Of a DNA stretch of 64,000 nucleotides, positions 33,582-42,547 are shown in pieces; within the stretch, counting starts at the first letter, position 1, and the number at the start of each line of letters is the position of its first letter. Origin of the DNA: Planctomycetaceae bacterium (GTDB taxonomy: Bacteria > Planctomycetota > Planctomycetia > Planctomycetales > Planctomycetaceae). Made by a program: the position numbers and the translations under genes. Under the pieces are notes generated by a model. That model saw nothing but the letters and a program-made list of their open reading frames with translations, did no database searches and was not told the origin of the DNA. The stretch is taken from assembly GCA_017795105.1 (NCBI GenBank), contig CP051247.1, positions 1,674,001 through 1,738,000 on the forward strand, written 5' to 3'.

Positions 33582-34475
33582 ATGGCCAGACCGCCCGCAC
33601 AATCGGAGACTGCGGTTCGCCGCTCCTGGTTCAACGAGGGCTGCGACTACTGTGTGTCCTCGGCACACACGAGCTGGGTCATCTTCAAGACCTGCGTCGA
33701 AGAGCGGCTCGTCTACCGGGGCGACTTCTTCTTCTCGACCTTCATCCGCTTCCTGCCGATCATCACGCAGATCTTCCTCTGGCACAAAGTGTATGCCATC
33801 GGAACTTCCGATCAGATTGGCAGTCTGAACGGCTACAGCTACGAAGACATGGTCGCCTACTACCTGCTGGCGATGGTGGCCCGCGCGTTTTCGAGCATGC
33901 CGGGGCTCGCCAGCGGAATTGGCAACGATATCCGCGATGGCAGCATCAAGAAATACGTGATCCAGCCGATCGATCTGCTGGGGTATCTGTTCTGGCATCG
34001 GGTTGCGCACAAACTCGTCTATTACCTGATCGCGACAATTCCGTTCGCGGTGGTCTTTTACGTCTGCCGCAGTTTCTTTCCCCATCCGCCCACCGCGGAA
34101 GTCTGGCTCGCGTTTGGGCTTTCGCTGGTCCTCGGATTTCTGGTCGGCTTTCTGCTGGAAGCGTTGATCGGACTGATCGGCTTCTGGTTTCTGGAAGTCA
34201 GTTCGCTGCTCTTCATTTACATGATGTTCAACTACTTCCTGTCCGGACACATGATCCCGCTCGACTGGCTGCCGAATTCTCTCTTCGCCTGGATCGAGTA
34301 CCTGCCGTTCAAATATCTGGCCTACTTTCCGGCTGCAATTTTCCTGGGAAAGATTCCTCCCGAGAACCTCTGGATGGAAATTGGTGTCGAATGTGCGTGG
34401 GTGGGGGTGTTGCTCATCGCCAACCGCGTGGTGCTGCAGCGGGGGCTGCGGCGATATGGAGCCTTCGGCGGCTGA
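33582..34475 (+). CDS. ABC-2-type permease
   Basis: 297 residues with six hydrophobic helices, for example FLPIITQIFLWHKVYAIG, MVAYYLLAMVARAF, FGLSLVLGFLVGFLLEALIGLIGFW (read in pieces) and LLFIYMMFNYFLSG. A conserved early phrase FKTCVEERLVYRGDFFFS matches COG4587-like permeases that pair with the ATPase upstream. Members of this system usually have a second, different permease gene; none follows here. Translation is probably coupled to the ATPase gene. Confidence 0.85.
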   Translation: MARPPAQSETAVRRSWFNEGCDYCVSSAHTSWVIFKTCVEERLVYRGDFFFSTFIRFLPIITQIFLWHKVYAIGTSDQIGSLNGYSYEDMVAYYLLAMVARAFSSMPGLASGIGNDIRDGSIKKYVIQPIDLLGYLFWHRVAHKLVYYLIATIPFAVVFYVCRSFFPHPPTAEVWLAFGLSLVLGFLVGFLLEALIGLIGFWFLEVSSLLFIYMMFNYFLSGHMIPLDWLPNSLFAWIEYLPFKYLAYFPAAIFLGKIPPENLWMEIGVECAWVGVLLIANRVVLQRGLRRYGAFGG

Positions 34476-34867
34476 GCCGCTTCTTTCAGACGTCGCGTTG
34501 AATCTGCTCCATTCTTGTGACACTCATTTCGAAGAGGGGTTGTTTCGTGAACTTCGCAAAGAGTCCAGCAGACAGCGTGTGTTACTTCGGTTCCTGGTCG
34601 GGATCCTCAAACCGGTCGGTCGAACTGCGCATTCGCCATCTGGCTCCCGCGAAGCCGGTAAAACCTGCTTCCACGCTGTTCGAACGAAAGTCGCCCTCCA
34701 ATCAGAAGATTCGCATGCAATGATGCCTCAGATTCTCCGGTTGCCAGTCCCGGCAGCCGTCATAGAATAAGGCCATCCAGCTCGCATGAGCCTGCTCATC
34801 CCCGCGTCGGGCTGGATTTAGCCTGACGTCGACCTTCCTCTGTCTCGCCTGTTGAACTGCTTTTGCC
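34476..34867. other. Intergenic, no gene seen
   Basis: 392 bp between the ABC permease and the MFS gene. A 129-codon frame spans part of it, but it overlaps the permease in another frame and has no family features. No repeat or terminator is convincing. Confidence 0.5.
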
Positions 34868-36235
34868 ATGAACTTCCCGATTTCGCGTCTGTTCTCCTCT
34901 CAGGAGGAAACAACTGACGAAACCGGTACGAAGACCGAAACGGGTCCCAGCAATCCAGAGGGCGATTCCGGCATCTACAACGGAGTCTTCTGGGGCGCCT
35001 ACATCGCCAACCTGATCCTGGTCTCCGCGAACGCATTGACGTTTCGCTTCGCCGACCTGATCAATATGCTGGGCGGAACCGAACAGATCGCGGGAACGAT
35101 CGTGAGCGTGGGGACCATCGGGGCTCTCTTCGGGCGGCTGTTCCTCGGGCAGTTGATCGACCGTTACGGCGTTCGTCCCCTCTGGCTCGCCTGCTCGATG
35201 CTTTATCTGGCGGGTATCGGCCTGATGATTGGCGTGCCTTCGCTGGGCGTGTCGATGTATCTCGGACGAGCCTTCTTTGCGTTCGGCCTCGGCGGAATGT
35301 TCGCCTGCTCGATGACGCATATCCAGAATCAGGTGCCGCCGCATCGCCGCACGGAAATGATCGCCACGCTCGGCTCCAGCGGGTTTCTGGGCATGATCAC
35401 TGGTTCGCAATTGAGCGACGTCATTCTCGCCTTCACGCCCGATACCATGGTCCGCCACTGGGCGTTGTTCGGCAGCTCGGCCGTGATGGCCTTGCTGTAT
35501 CTGATCCTCGTGTTTGCGATCACCCGCAACGAACGCTTCGAAGTCCAGACCGACAGCCCGTCCGCGATTCCCCTGCTCCGCCGCTACTGGCCGGGATGGG
35601 TGGTGCTCGTGGCGATGATGATCGGCATGGCTTTCACCTGTTCGTCGGTCTTTATCGCCCGTTACGCAACCTCGCTTGGTCTTCGCGGCGTGGGGACCTA
35701 CTTCACGGCTTATGCGATCTCCGCGTTCATCGTGCGAATCGCCACGCGGCACACAAGTAAAGTCTACGGCCGTCACCGAATGATTGTCGCCGGGATGATC
35801 GGCCACGCCATCGGCTACACCGGACTGTGTTACGTCACCGCGGAATGGCATTTCGCCCTGCCGGCGATCTGCAGTGGCTTCGCTCACGCGTTGCTGTTCC
35901 CGTGTGTCGTCTCGCTGGGTACCGAACCGTTCCCGAAGCAATTCCGCGGAACCGGAACCACGCTGGTCCTCTGCTTCATCGATCTGGGCGGCGTTCTCTC
36001 AGCCCCGCTGCTGGGAGCCATCATCGACCACGTCGGCTTCCAGGCCATGTTCATGACCACAGCCGCGGCTGCCCTGGTCTCAACGATTCACTACGCCATC
36101 GTCTCGGCTCGGGTCATCGATCCGGAAATGTTGGGTGAACATCACGACTTCGAGAACGAAGAAAGCACGCCACTTCCAGAGCCGGAACTGCAGCCCGTCC
36201 CCAAACCGGAACCGTGCAAAACAGGCTGTGCCTGA
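34868..36235 (+). CDS. Major facilitator superfamily transporter
   Basis: 455 residues with about twelve hydrophobic helices. The cytoplasmic loop after helix 2 reads GRLFLGQLIDRYGVRP, matching MFS motif A. A soluble N-terminal segment of about 35 residues and a Glu/Pro-rich C-terminal tail flank the core. The central loop is short. No substrate signature is recognised. The gene stands alone, followed by repeat families B and A. Confidence 0.88.
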   Translation: MNFPISRLFSSQEETTDETGTKTETGPSNPEGDSGIYNGVFWGAYIANLILVSANALTFRFADLINMLGGTEQIAGTIVSVGTIGALFGRLFLGQLIDRYGVRPLWLACSMLYLAGIGLMIGVPSLGVSMYLGRAFFAFGLGGMFACSMTHIQNQVPPHRRTEMIATLGSSGFLGMITGSQLSDVILAFTPDTMVRHWALFGSSAVMALLYLILVFAITRNERFEVQTDSPSAIPLLRRYWPGWVVLVAMMIGMAFTCSSVFIARYATSLGLRGVGTYFTAYAISAFIVRIATRHTSKVYGRHRMIVAGMIGHAIGYTGLCYVTAEWHFALPAICSGFAHALLFPCVVSLGTEPFPKQFRGTGTTLVLCFIDLGGVLSAPLLGAIIDHVGFQAMFMTTAAAALVSTIHYAIVSARVIDPEMLGEHHDFENEESTPLPEPELQPVPKPEPCKTGCA

Positions 36236-36337
36236 GCATCCCCTGTAACAGCGGCGTCTCGCCAACAGGGTTTTCCACGCCAAATCGTCTATGCTCGCTC
36301 CGTGAAGTACAATCGAGACCCTCGTCAACTTCAGTCA

Positions 36338-36486
36338 GTGGCACAGACATTCCTGTCTGTGGACAGAAAACCTGGCTGCGGAGTCAACCCACTCGGAACT
36401 CGGGGAAATAATGGCCTCGTGTTGTGTTGATCGATAGCGAATGAGATGGAACGTCGATCACACACAGACAGGAATGTCTGTGCCAC
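36338..36486. repeat. REP-like inverted pair, family B (GTGG + CACAGACA)
   Basis: Forward unit 36338-36361: GTGG then CACAGACA-TTCC-TGTCTGTG. Reverse unit 36463-36486 is its exact reverse complement, GTGG outward. The element is 149 bp end to end. The solo copy at 7953 is identical over the 24 bases. Confidence 0.75.
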
Positions 36487-36642
36487 CCTTCGGATGTTCC
36501 TCCACCTGGACGAATCCGCCTTTTCAGCTTCGAGCATGCGGCAGCCCGGATTGAGAGTCGTCTTTCCATGGAACATCGATTAGCTGGGATACGCCTGGCG
36601 GCTATCCCAGCCTCCGGGTTCGCTCGCTACGTTGTCTCGATC

Positions 36643-36795
36643 GTAGCGGCGGCATCCTGCCGCCGAAGGGACGAGGAATGCAGTCGGAGCGGACCATGTC
36701 GAAAGAGGTTCTTCACGTTCGAGACACCACGCTTAGGAACTCCACTCGCGTAAAGTCGCAGCCACGCCCAGTCGGCGGCAGGATGCCGCCGCTAC
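36643..36795. repeat. REP-like inverted pair, family A copy 1 (GTAG + CGGCGGCA hairpin)
   Basis: Left end 36643-36664 is GTAG-CGGCGGCA-TCC-TGCCGCC. Right end 36774-36795 is its exact reverse complement, giving 22-bp perfect terminal inverted repeats and a 153-bp element. The interior, read on the minus strand, aligns with copies 2 and 3 (shared GCGTGGCT, GCGAGTGGAGT and GTGAAGAAC), so this copy is inverted and diverged. It lies just downstream of the minus-strand gene that ends at 36834. Confidence 0.8.
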
Positions 36796-36833
36796 GGAGC
36801 GGGCTTACGGGTGCAACGAAGTCGCGCTCAATG

Positions 36834-38312
36834 CTATTTGATTCCGCCGAGGATCTGGTCCATTTCCTGGGATTGTTCTTCGATCATCAGCCAGATCTGT
36901 TCGCGGTCTTTGGCCCCTTTAATGACGGCGTCGGCCTGCTTGGCGCGGACTTCTTCGAGGTTGCTGTCGACTTTCACCACGGTCGGGCTGTAGCCGGCTC
37001 CGCCCCAGATGTTGGCCGACCACCAGCCCGGATCGACGTTGTAGTTGTAGACGACCGACTTGTTACGGGCATCGACTTCCACAGCCTGTCCGGTGAGTGA
37101 ACGAGCGAGAGCACGGAACTCGTTAGCGACCTTGGCGCCAATATCGACCAGTTCCTGTGGAACGTTTCGGGTCGAGAGCTGGTCGATCTTGCGGGCATAC
37201 GCCTGGTGCCAGGCGATGGTTTTCTGATAGCTGTCGATCCGCTCGCTGGCGCGGCGGAGGTCGCTGATCATATCGTTGACGGCTCGCACATAGCGTCGGG
37301 CAGCTCGGGCCTCGTCTGAGACTGTTTCCTCAGCTGGCTTCTCGGGCGTTTGCTCAGGACTCGCTGCGTACTGTTCCTGCGGCACGCGTGGCGGGACGAT
37401 CACCGACAGAATTCGCATCACACTTTCGTCCGTCAGTTCACAGTTGAGTGCAACGGACTGTCCCCGCGTTGAAATCTTCGCATGACGGAACTCTTCAATA
37501 TGAGCACCCGCGTCCTCGACAGCCGTGATGAACAGGGTCTTGGCGATGGCGGACAAAGGCCCGACATCGTCGCCGAAATCGATCATCACTTCGCACTGCG
37601 AGGTCTCTCCGATATCGATCTTCATCGTGACGCCCCGCAGAGTGGAAAGGAGCGGCGTCAGACGAGGAATCAAACCGTGCTGCGATGCGAACCGTTCATC
37701 CTGCTTCAGGTACGATTCGACAAACTGAACATCAAACATGTCTTTCAGATCGATGCTCATGACGATGTCGTCATTGGCCCCGGCTGCGGTCATCAGGTAG
37801 CTGCTGATCGTCGGATGATCGCCGTTCAGAGTTCGCAACCAGGCGACGGCTTCCTGACGATGCGACGGACGATATCCGGCCAAATGGTTGTCGGCCAGTT
37901 CCACGAGGAACGCCCCGCCGCTGGTTTGCACGGCCGGCCAGTCGGCCAGTTTCGTCACCGAGAGACTGCCTTCGTCGGCGATCGATTGCAGTGATTTTCC
38001 GGAAGCAACGTCGATCACGGCAGCCGCCCAGACTTCTTCGGGCAAGCCGGGACGGGTAAGCGACCCCATGACGAAGGTATTGACCCACGGCGGCAAACCG
38101 ACATGTCCATCGAGAAATCGCTGCTCCTGTGTCTCCGACCAGCCTTCCCGCTTGCCTCGACTTGAATCGAGAATCCTCTGCAGATGCACAACAGAAACGG
38201 TATTAGCCTCGGCGGGCAGCATTCGGGCAAAACCAGCCGCCTTGTCGTCCGCCTTTGCAGACACTGTTGACGTGAGACAGAGAGCGACAATCGCAAGACA
38301 GACACGAAACAT
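36834..38312 (-). CDS. Exported hypothetical protein (492 aa)
   Basis: From ATG 38312 a clean signal peptide (FRVCLAIVALCLTSTVSAKA) leads into a soluble protein; a longer frame from 38501 has no signal and is rejected. The main part alternates beta and helix (NTVSVVHLQRILDSS; GAFLVELADNHLAGYRPS; DDIVMSIDLKDMFDVQFVE), suggesting a repeated alpha/beta domain. A Pro/Glu linker sits near residue 335. The C-terminal about 150 residues are helical, then VYNYNVDPGWWSANIWGG and a charged helix. Unknown function. Confidence 0.7.
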   Translation of the reverse strand: MFRVCLAIVALCLTSTVSAKADDKAAGFARMLPAEANTVSVVHLQRILDSSRGKREGWSETQEQRFLDGHVGLPPWVNTFVMGSLTRPGLPEEVWAAAVIDVASGKSLQSIADEGSLSVTKLADWPAVQTSGGAFLVELADNHLAGYRPSHRQEAVAWLRTLNGDHPTISSYLMTAAGANDDIVMSIDLKDMFDVQFVESYLKQDERFASQHGLIPRLTPLLSTLRGVTMKIDIGETSQCEVMIDFGDDVGPLSAIAKTLFITAVEDAGAHIEEFRHAKISTRGQSVALNCELTDESVMRILSVIVPPRVPQEQYAASPEQTPEKPAEETVSDEARAARRYVRAVNDMISDLRRASERIDSYQKTIAWHQAYARKIDQLSTRNVPQELVDIGAKVANEFRALARSLTGQAVEVDARNKSVVYNYNVDPGWWSANIWGGAGYSPTVVKVDSNLEEVRAKQADAVIKGAKDREQIWLMIEEQSQEMDQILGGIK

Positions 38313-38544
38313 AAGAGGAGCCTTCTTCTGAATGGAGCGGCATCTGAACGGTTTGGAATCAGTATGCCGCGACAGCATCGTCAAATCAACGACACAGTGT
38401 GAAGACAGCGTGAAGGTGAGGAGCATGACGCCATCGACCGCAAGGCAGGCTTCTGCCTGCCGAACGCGAGTTGCGCGGAGACTGTCATGAACGACGACCA
38501 CTCAACCCCAGTAGACTTCTCGACAGGTGGGAGCCCGCCTGAAA

Positions 38545-40458
38545 CTATGGAGCGACGACGTCTTCGGAGAGAAGTTCTGATTCGGGTTCCATCTGCATCT
38601 GGACCATTTCCCGGTAGCGTCCGTCGGCGGCCATGAGTTCGTTGTGGGTCCCGGTTTCGATGATCCGGCCGCCCTGCATGACCAGAATCCGATCGGCATG
38701 GACGATGGTGCTGAGGCGATGGGCGATCACGAAACAGGTGCGGTCCTGCATCAGTGAGACGAGGCTGGCCTGGATCAGTCGTTCGCTCTGGGTATCGAGA
38801 TTGCTGGTCGCTTCGTCGAGAATGAGAATTCGCGGATCGGCCAGCACGGCTCGGGCGATGGCCAGTCGCTGGCGTTGACCTCCACTCAGTTTGACACCCC
38901 GTTCGCCGATTACGGTGTCGTACCCTTTGGGCAGTGCTTCGATGAACTCGGCTGCGTTGGCGACCTGAGCAGCCGCCTGGATTTCTTCGAGCGTCGCATC
39001 GCGGCGGCCATAGCCGATGTTGGCTGCCACCGAACCATCGAACAGAAAGACGTCCTGCTCCACGATGCCGATCAACCGGCGGTAACTTTCGACATCGATC
39101 GATTTGAGATCGATCCCATCAAGCCGAATTGTCCCGGAGGTCGGGTCGTAAAAGCGGGCGACGAGATTGCAGAAGGTCGTCTTGCCAGCTCCACTCGGGC
39201 CGACCAGTGCCACGGTTTCTCCTGGCTGAACATCAATCGAACAGTCGATGAGCGCGGGTTGTTCTGCCCCCGGGTAGCCGAAACTGACGTTCTCGAAGGT
39301 AATGCGTCCGGCGCACTCGGCAACGTCGGTGCCGTCGTCGGTTTTGTGCTCGCTCATTTCCTGCGGTTCGGCCAGCAAATCAAGAACGCGATCGAGGCCT
39401 GAGAGGCTGTTCTGAAACGCAGCCGCACTTTCCGCGAGCACCGCCAGCGGATCGAGCAGCATCAGTAGATAAACCAGGAACATCATCAAATCGCCCAGAG
39501 TCAGCGTCCCCTGCAGCACCTGATAGCCGCCGTAAATCAGCAGGCTGGCTGAAGCCAGCGGAATAATGGTCTGCCAGACGATTTCAATCCATCGCGACCA
39601 CCACCAGGCATACAGTTCCTGTCGCCCCATGAGATGGTTGCCGCGCATGATGCGGTTCGTCTCGGCTCGCTGCTGGCTGAATCCTCGTACAATGCGAATG
39701 CCGCCGAACGATTCGGTGGCCAGCGCGTCGACTTCTTCCCGTTGAGCCCGGATCTTGCGGAACTGCGGGCGGATGCGGTTGATCCACGTGCGATGAGAAA
39801 AGAAGACGACCGGAATCAGCACCGTGCCGCCGACAAGCAGCCGCCAGTCCACCCAGGTGAGGACAGCGAGACTTCCGAGTAACTGAATGACGGCTCGCCA
39901 CGGGTTGTAGAGCATGCCGAAAACAAGATCGCCGACGCTACCGGCGTCCTGCCGCAGAATGCTGGCTGCCCCGCCGGAGCGGAGTTCGTGAATGCGGTGC
40001 AACGGCAGTCGGATGGCGTGTTCGTAGACCTGCTTGCGGACCGACATCTGCAACAGTTTGGTGACGCGGGTCGCTTCCCAGCGACTGACCACGTGCAGGA
40101 TCATCTTCATGATTGAGATGCCGAGCACGGTGAGTGTAATGGCGAGCAGCAAAGGCCAGGGATCTCGCGGCACCCATTCGGGAACCGAGGGCGGAATGGG
40201 TTTGTCACCGAGCACATAGTCGACAACGAATTTCACTCCAACCGGCGGTAACAATGCGAACAAGGTCGCCACCGAGAGTGTCGCCAGAGAGAACACGACC
40301 GACGCACGATGCCCCTTGAGCAGACGGAAGAACTCCAGAACCAGGCGTCCAGCCGATCGTTCCCGGCGGCCTCCCGACTTCTTGCGGTTCGGCTCCGGGT
40401 GAAGGAGATCGTGACGGTAGGTTTCGAATCTCTGGCGGCTACTCGGCTGATGCTGCAT
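38545..40458 (-). CDS. ABC exporter, fused permease-ATPase
   Basis: 637 residues from ATG 40458. A membrane domain with six helices (VVFSLATLSVATLFALLPP to about residue 320) is followed by a nucleotide-binding domain: Walker A GPSGAGKTTFC, Q-loop VEQDVFLFDGSV, signature LSGGQRQRLAIARA, Walker B ILILDEATSNLD, H-loop IAHRLST. This is the MsbA/multidrug-lipid exporter type that works as a homodimer. The frame continues open to 41088 on this strand, but that stretch is antisense to tdh and not coding. Substrate unknown. Confidence 0.9.
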   Translation of the reverse strand: MQHQPSSRQRFETYRHDLLHPEPNRKKSGGRRERSAGRLVLEFFRLLKGHRASVVFSLATLSVATLFALLPPVGVKFVVDYVLGDKPIPPSVPEWVPRDPWPLLLAITLTVLGISIMKMILHVVSRWEATRVTKLLQMSVRKQVYEHAIRLPLHRIHELRSGGAASILRQDAGSVGDLVFGMLYNPWRAVIQLLGSLAVLTWVDWRLLVGGTVLIPVVFFSHRTWINRIRPQFRKIRAQREEVDALATESFGGIRIVRGFSQQRAETNRIMRGNHLMGRQELYAWWWSRWIEIVWQTIIPLASASLLIYGGYQVLQGTLTLGDLMMFLVYLLMLLDPLAVLAESAAAFQNSLSGLDRVLDLLAEPQEMSEHKTDDGTDVAECAGRITFENVSFGYPGAEQPALIDCSIDVQPGETVALVGPSGAGKTTFCNLVARFYDPTSGTIRLDGIDLKSIDVESYRRLIGIVEQDVFLFDGSVAANIGYGRRDATLEEIQAAAQVANAAEFIEALPKGYDTVIGERGVKLSGGQRQRLAIARAVLADPRILILDEATSNLDTQSERLIQASLVSLMQDRTCFVIAHRLSTIVHADRILVMQGGRIIETGTHNELMAADGRYREMVQMQMEPESELLSEDVVAP

Positions 40459-40623
40459 GAAAACGTGAGGCGGGGTTACTTTTCGGAATTCGCGGGAGGA
40501 TGACTGCTCAGACCGGGCATTATACGCGGCGGCGACGACTGAAACGAGGGGCTCCCTTCTCAGTCCGGCGGGGCGGCTTCTACAATAACCGGATCCTTTC
40601 GCATCAAATCGAGGACATCGCAC

Positions 40624-41658
40624 GTGAAAGCACTCGTCAAAAAACATCGGGAAAAGGGACTCTGGCTTGAGGATGTGCCCGAGCCGAAGATCGGCATCAA
40701 CGATGTTCTGATTCGCGTCGATCGTACGGGAATCTGCGGCACCGATGTGCATATCTACAACTGGGACGAGTGGGCGCAGAAAACAATTCCCGTCCCGATG
40801 ACGGTCGGCCATGAGTTCGTCGGCGAGATCATCGAGATTGGGTCCAACGTGGCCGACTTTCGCCCGGGCGACATCGTCAGTGGGGAAGGACACGTGGTCT
40901 GCGGCCGCTGTCGCAACTGCATGGCCGGCCGGCGGCATCTGTGTGCGGACACGAAGGGCATCGGCGTGAATCGCCCGGGGGCCTTCGCCGAGTACATCTC
41001 GTTGCCGATGACCAACGTCTGGCATCACGATCACGCCATCGACCGGGACGTTGCTTCGATCTTCGATCCATTTGGGAACGCCGTTCACACAGCTCTTTCA
41101 TTTCCCGTACTCGGTGAAGACGTGCTGATTACCGGTGCAGGCCCGATTGGCTGCATGGCCGCGGCTGTCTGTCAGTATGCGGGGGCCCGGTATGTTGTCG
41201 TGACGGATGTGAACCCCTGGCGGCTTGAGCTGGCGAAGAAAATGGGGGCCACGCACGTCGTTGACGTTCGCTCAGAGAGTCTCGCCGATGTGCAAAAACT
41301 TCTGAATATGCATGAGGGCTTCGATGTCGGACTCGAGATGTCCGGCAACGCGCGGGCCTTCCACGACATGATCGACAACATGTGTCACGGCGGAAAGATC
41401 GCGATGCTCGGCATTCCGGAAGGCGAAATGGCGATCGACTGGAACAAAGTCGTCTTCAACATGCTCTCGATCAAAGGCATCTACGGCCGCGAAATGTACG
41501 AGACCTGGTACAAGATGACCGTCATGATCCAGGGCGGCCTCGACATCACCCCGGTGATCACGCACCGATATCACTACTCCGAATTTCAGGAAGCGTTCGA
41601 TGTGATGCGCTCCGGAAAGTCCGGCAAAGTCATCCTGAGTTGGCAGGACGCGACCTAA
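40624..41658 (+). CDS. tdh: L-threonine 3-dehydrogenase
   Basis: Zinc alcohol-dehydrogenase-type enzyme oxidising threonine to 2-amino-3-ketobutyrate with NAD. 344 residues. Cys38 in GICGTDVHIYNWD and GHEFVGEI give the catalytic zinc site as in E. coli Tdh. A structural zinc loop CGRCRNCMAGRRHLC follows. The NAD site is GAGPIGCMAAAV. The WDEWAQKTI phrase is typical of Tdh rather than sorbitol dehydrogenase. The start is GTG 40624. The usual partner, kbl, is not next to it. Two family A repeats follow within 600 bp. Confidence 0.95.
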   Translation: MKALVKKHREKGLWLEDVPEPKIGINDVLIRVDRTGICGTDVHIYNWDEWAQKTIPVPMTVGHEFVGEIIEIGSNVADFRPGDIVSGEGHVVCGRCRNCMAGRRHLCADTKGIGVNRPGAFAEYISLPMTNVWHHDHAIDRDVASIFDPFGNAVHTALSFPVLGEDVLITGAGPIGCMAAAVCQYAGARYVVVTDVNPWRLELAKKMGATHVVDVRSESLADVQKLLNMHEGFDVGLEMSGNARAFHDMIDNMCHGGKIAMLGIPEGEMAIDWNKVVFNMLSIKGIYGREMYETWYKMTVMIQGGLDITPVITHRYHYSEFQEAFDVMRSGKSGKVILSWQDAT

Positions 41659-41663
41659 CTGCC

Positions 41664-41815
41664 GTAGCGGCGGCATCCTGCCGCCGTATGAGCGTGGCTC
41701 GCACTCGAAGCGAATGGAGTCTTTCGACGAATCTTCGGCAAGTGAAGAACAGCGGGCAACCTGGCTCGCTTACGCCGTATTCCCCGTCCATTCGGCGGCA
41801 GGATGCCGCCGCTAC
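41664..41815. repeat. REP-like inverted pair, family A copy 2
   Basis: 152-bp element with 22-bp perfect terminal inverted repeats: GTAG then GGCGGCA-TCC-TGCCGCC at 41664-41685, and the reverse complement at 41794-41815. It starts five bases after the tdh stop. Its interior is over 90 per cent identical by eye to copy 3. Confidence 0.85.
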
Positions 41816-42065
41816 GAGAGTCCTGGGGCGTGGCGAAGCCGTGGGAGAATACCGTTTGGCGAGGGGGAAAATCCAAAGCAACTCTTCGCCTTTTCGTGAG
41901 TGAAGTCTCTCACCAAGAACCCCGTCCAACCCCGTTCTCCGACAGCTGCGCCGCCGCGAAAGACTCTTTCGAGGCCATCCGTGTGATTGGGGTTGGTCTA
42001 AGCATCGAGCCATGAGCGGGATAACACTTCGCATTTCCAGTCTCCAACAACCGTGGAGCCTCCCC

Positions 42066-42217
42066 GTAGCGGCGGCATCCTGCCGCCGTATCAGCGTGGC
42101 TCGCACTCGAAGCGAGTGGAGTCTTTCGACGAATCTTCGGCAAGTGAAGAACACCGGGCAACCTGGCTCGCTTTCTCCGTACTCCCTGTCCATTCGGCGG
42201 CAGGATGCCGCCGCTAC
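42066..42217. repeat. REP-like inverted pair, family A copy 3
   Basis: Same length (152 bp), same ends (42066-42087 and 42196-42217) and same orientation as copy 2, 402 bp downstream of it. Interior differences are a handful of substitutions, mostly in the right third. Confidence 0.85.
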
Positions 42218-42547
42218 AAGAGGTCTGGGGCGACGCCGCAGGAGAATGCCGTTTCGTGAGGGGAATTCAACCGGGCGTGGTCTGAAAGAATTCTTCGGGC
42301 CGTGGACGACTGCAGGCCCTCACCCCATTGTTCAATTAAGAATCTTTGCGACTCGACCCCTTTGCGTGAAATTGGGCAATTCCGGGTTGCGCGGGGTCAC
42401 CGGCACTTCATAACAGGTATGTTCCGCAAGGTTTGTCAGGGTGATTTTTCCAATCGGGCTGATTCCGGCGGTTTTTGCTTGGCAAGCGGGTAGAATTGCT
42501 GTGTGATAATCCGCTGAAAATCTCATTGTCCAATTCCCGGAGTGCCC
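42218..42547. other. Intergenic, no gene seen
   Basis: 330 bp between repeat copy 3 and the SGNH-like gene. Short frames only. Lower GC near 42400-42530 suggests promoter DNA for the next gene. Confidence 0.5.

Noticed and set aside
33434..34501. 355-residue plus-strand frame overlapping ATPase and permease
   Set aside because: It runs across both recognised genes in another frame and has Arg/Pro-rich composition typical of shadow translation.
34381..34770. 129-residue frame after the ABC permease
   Set aside because: Overlaps the permease in a different frame and shows no domain or membrane pattern.
36236..36833. Insertion sequence or prophage remnant
   Set aside because: No transposase, integrase or phage protein fragments; the DNA is explained by two REP-like doublets.
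40459..41088. N-terminal extension of the ABC exporter frame to 847 residues
   Set aside because: The stretch is antisense to tdh, lacks transporter features and would displace the normal membrane-domain start at 40458.
41664..42217. CRISPR array
   Set aside because: Repeats are inverted doublets 402 bp apart with conserved interiors, not short direct repeats with unique spacers; no cas genes.
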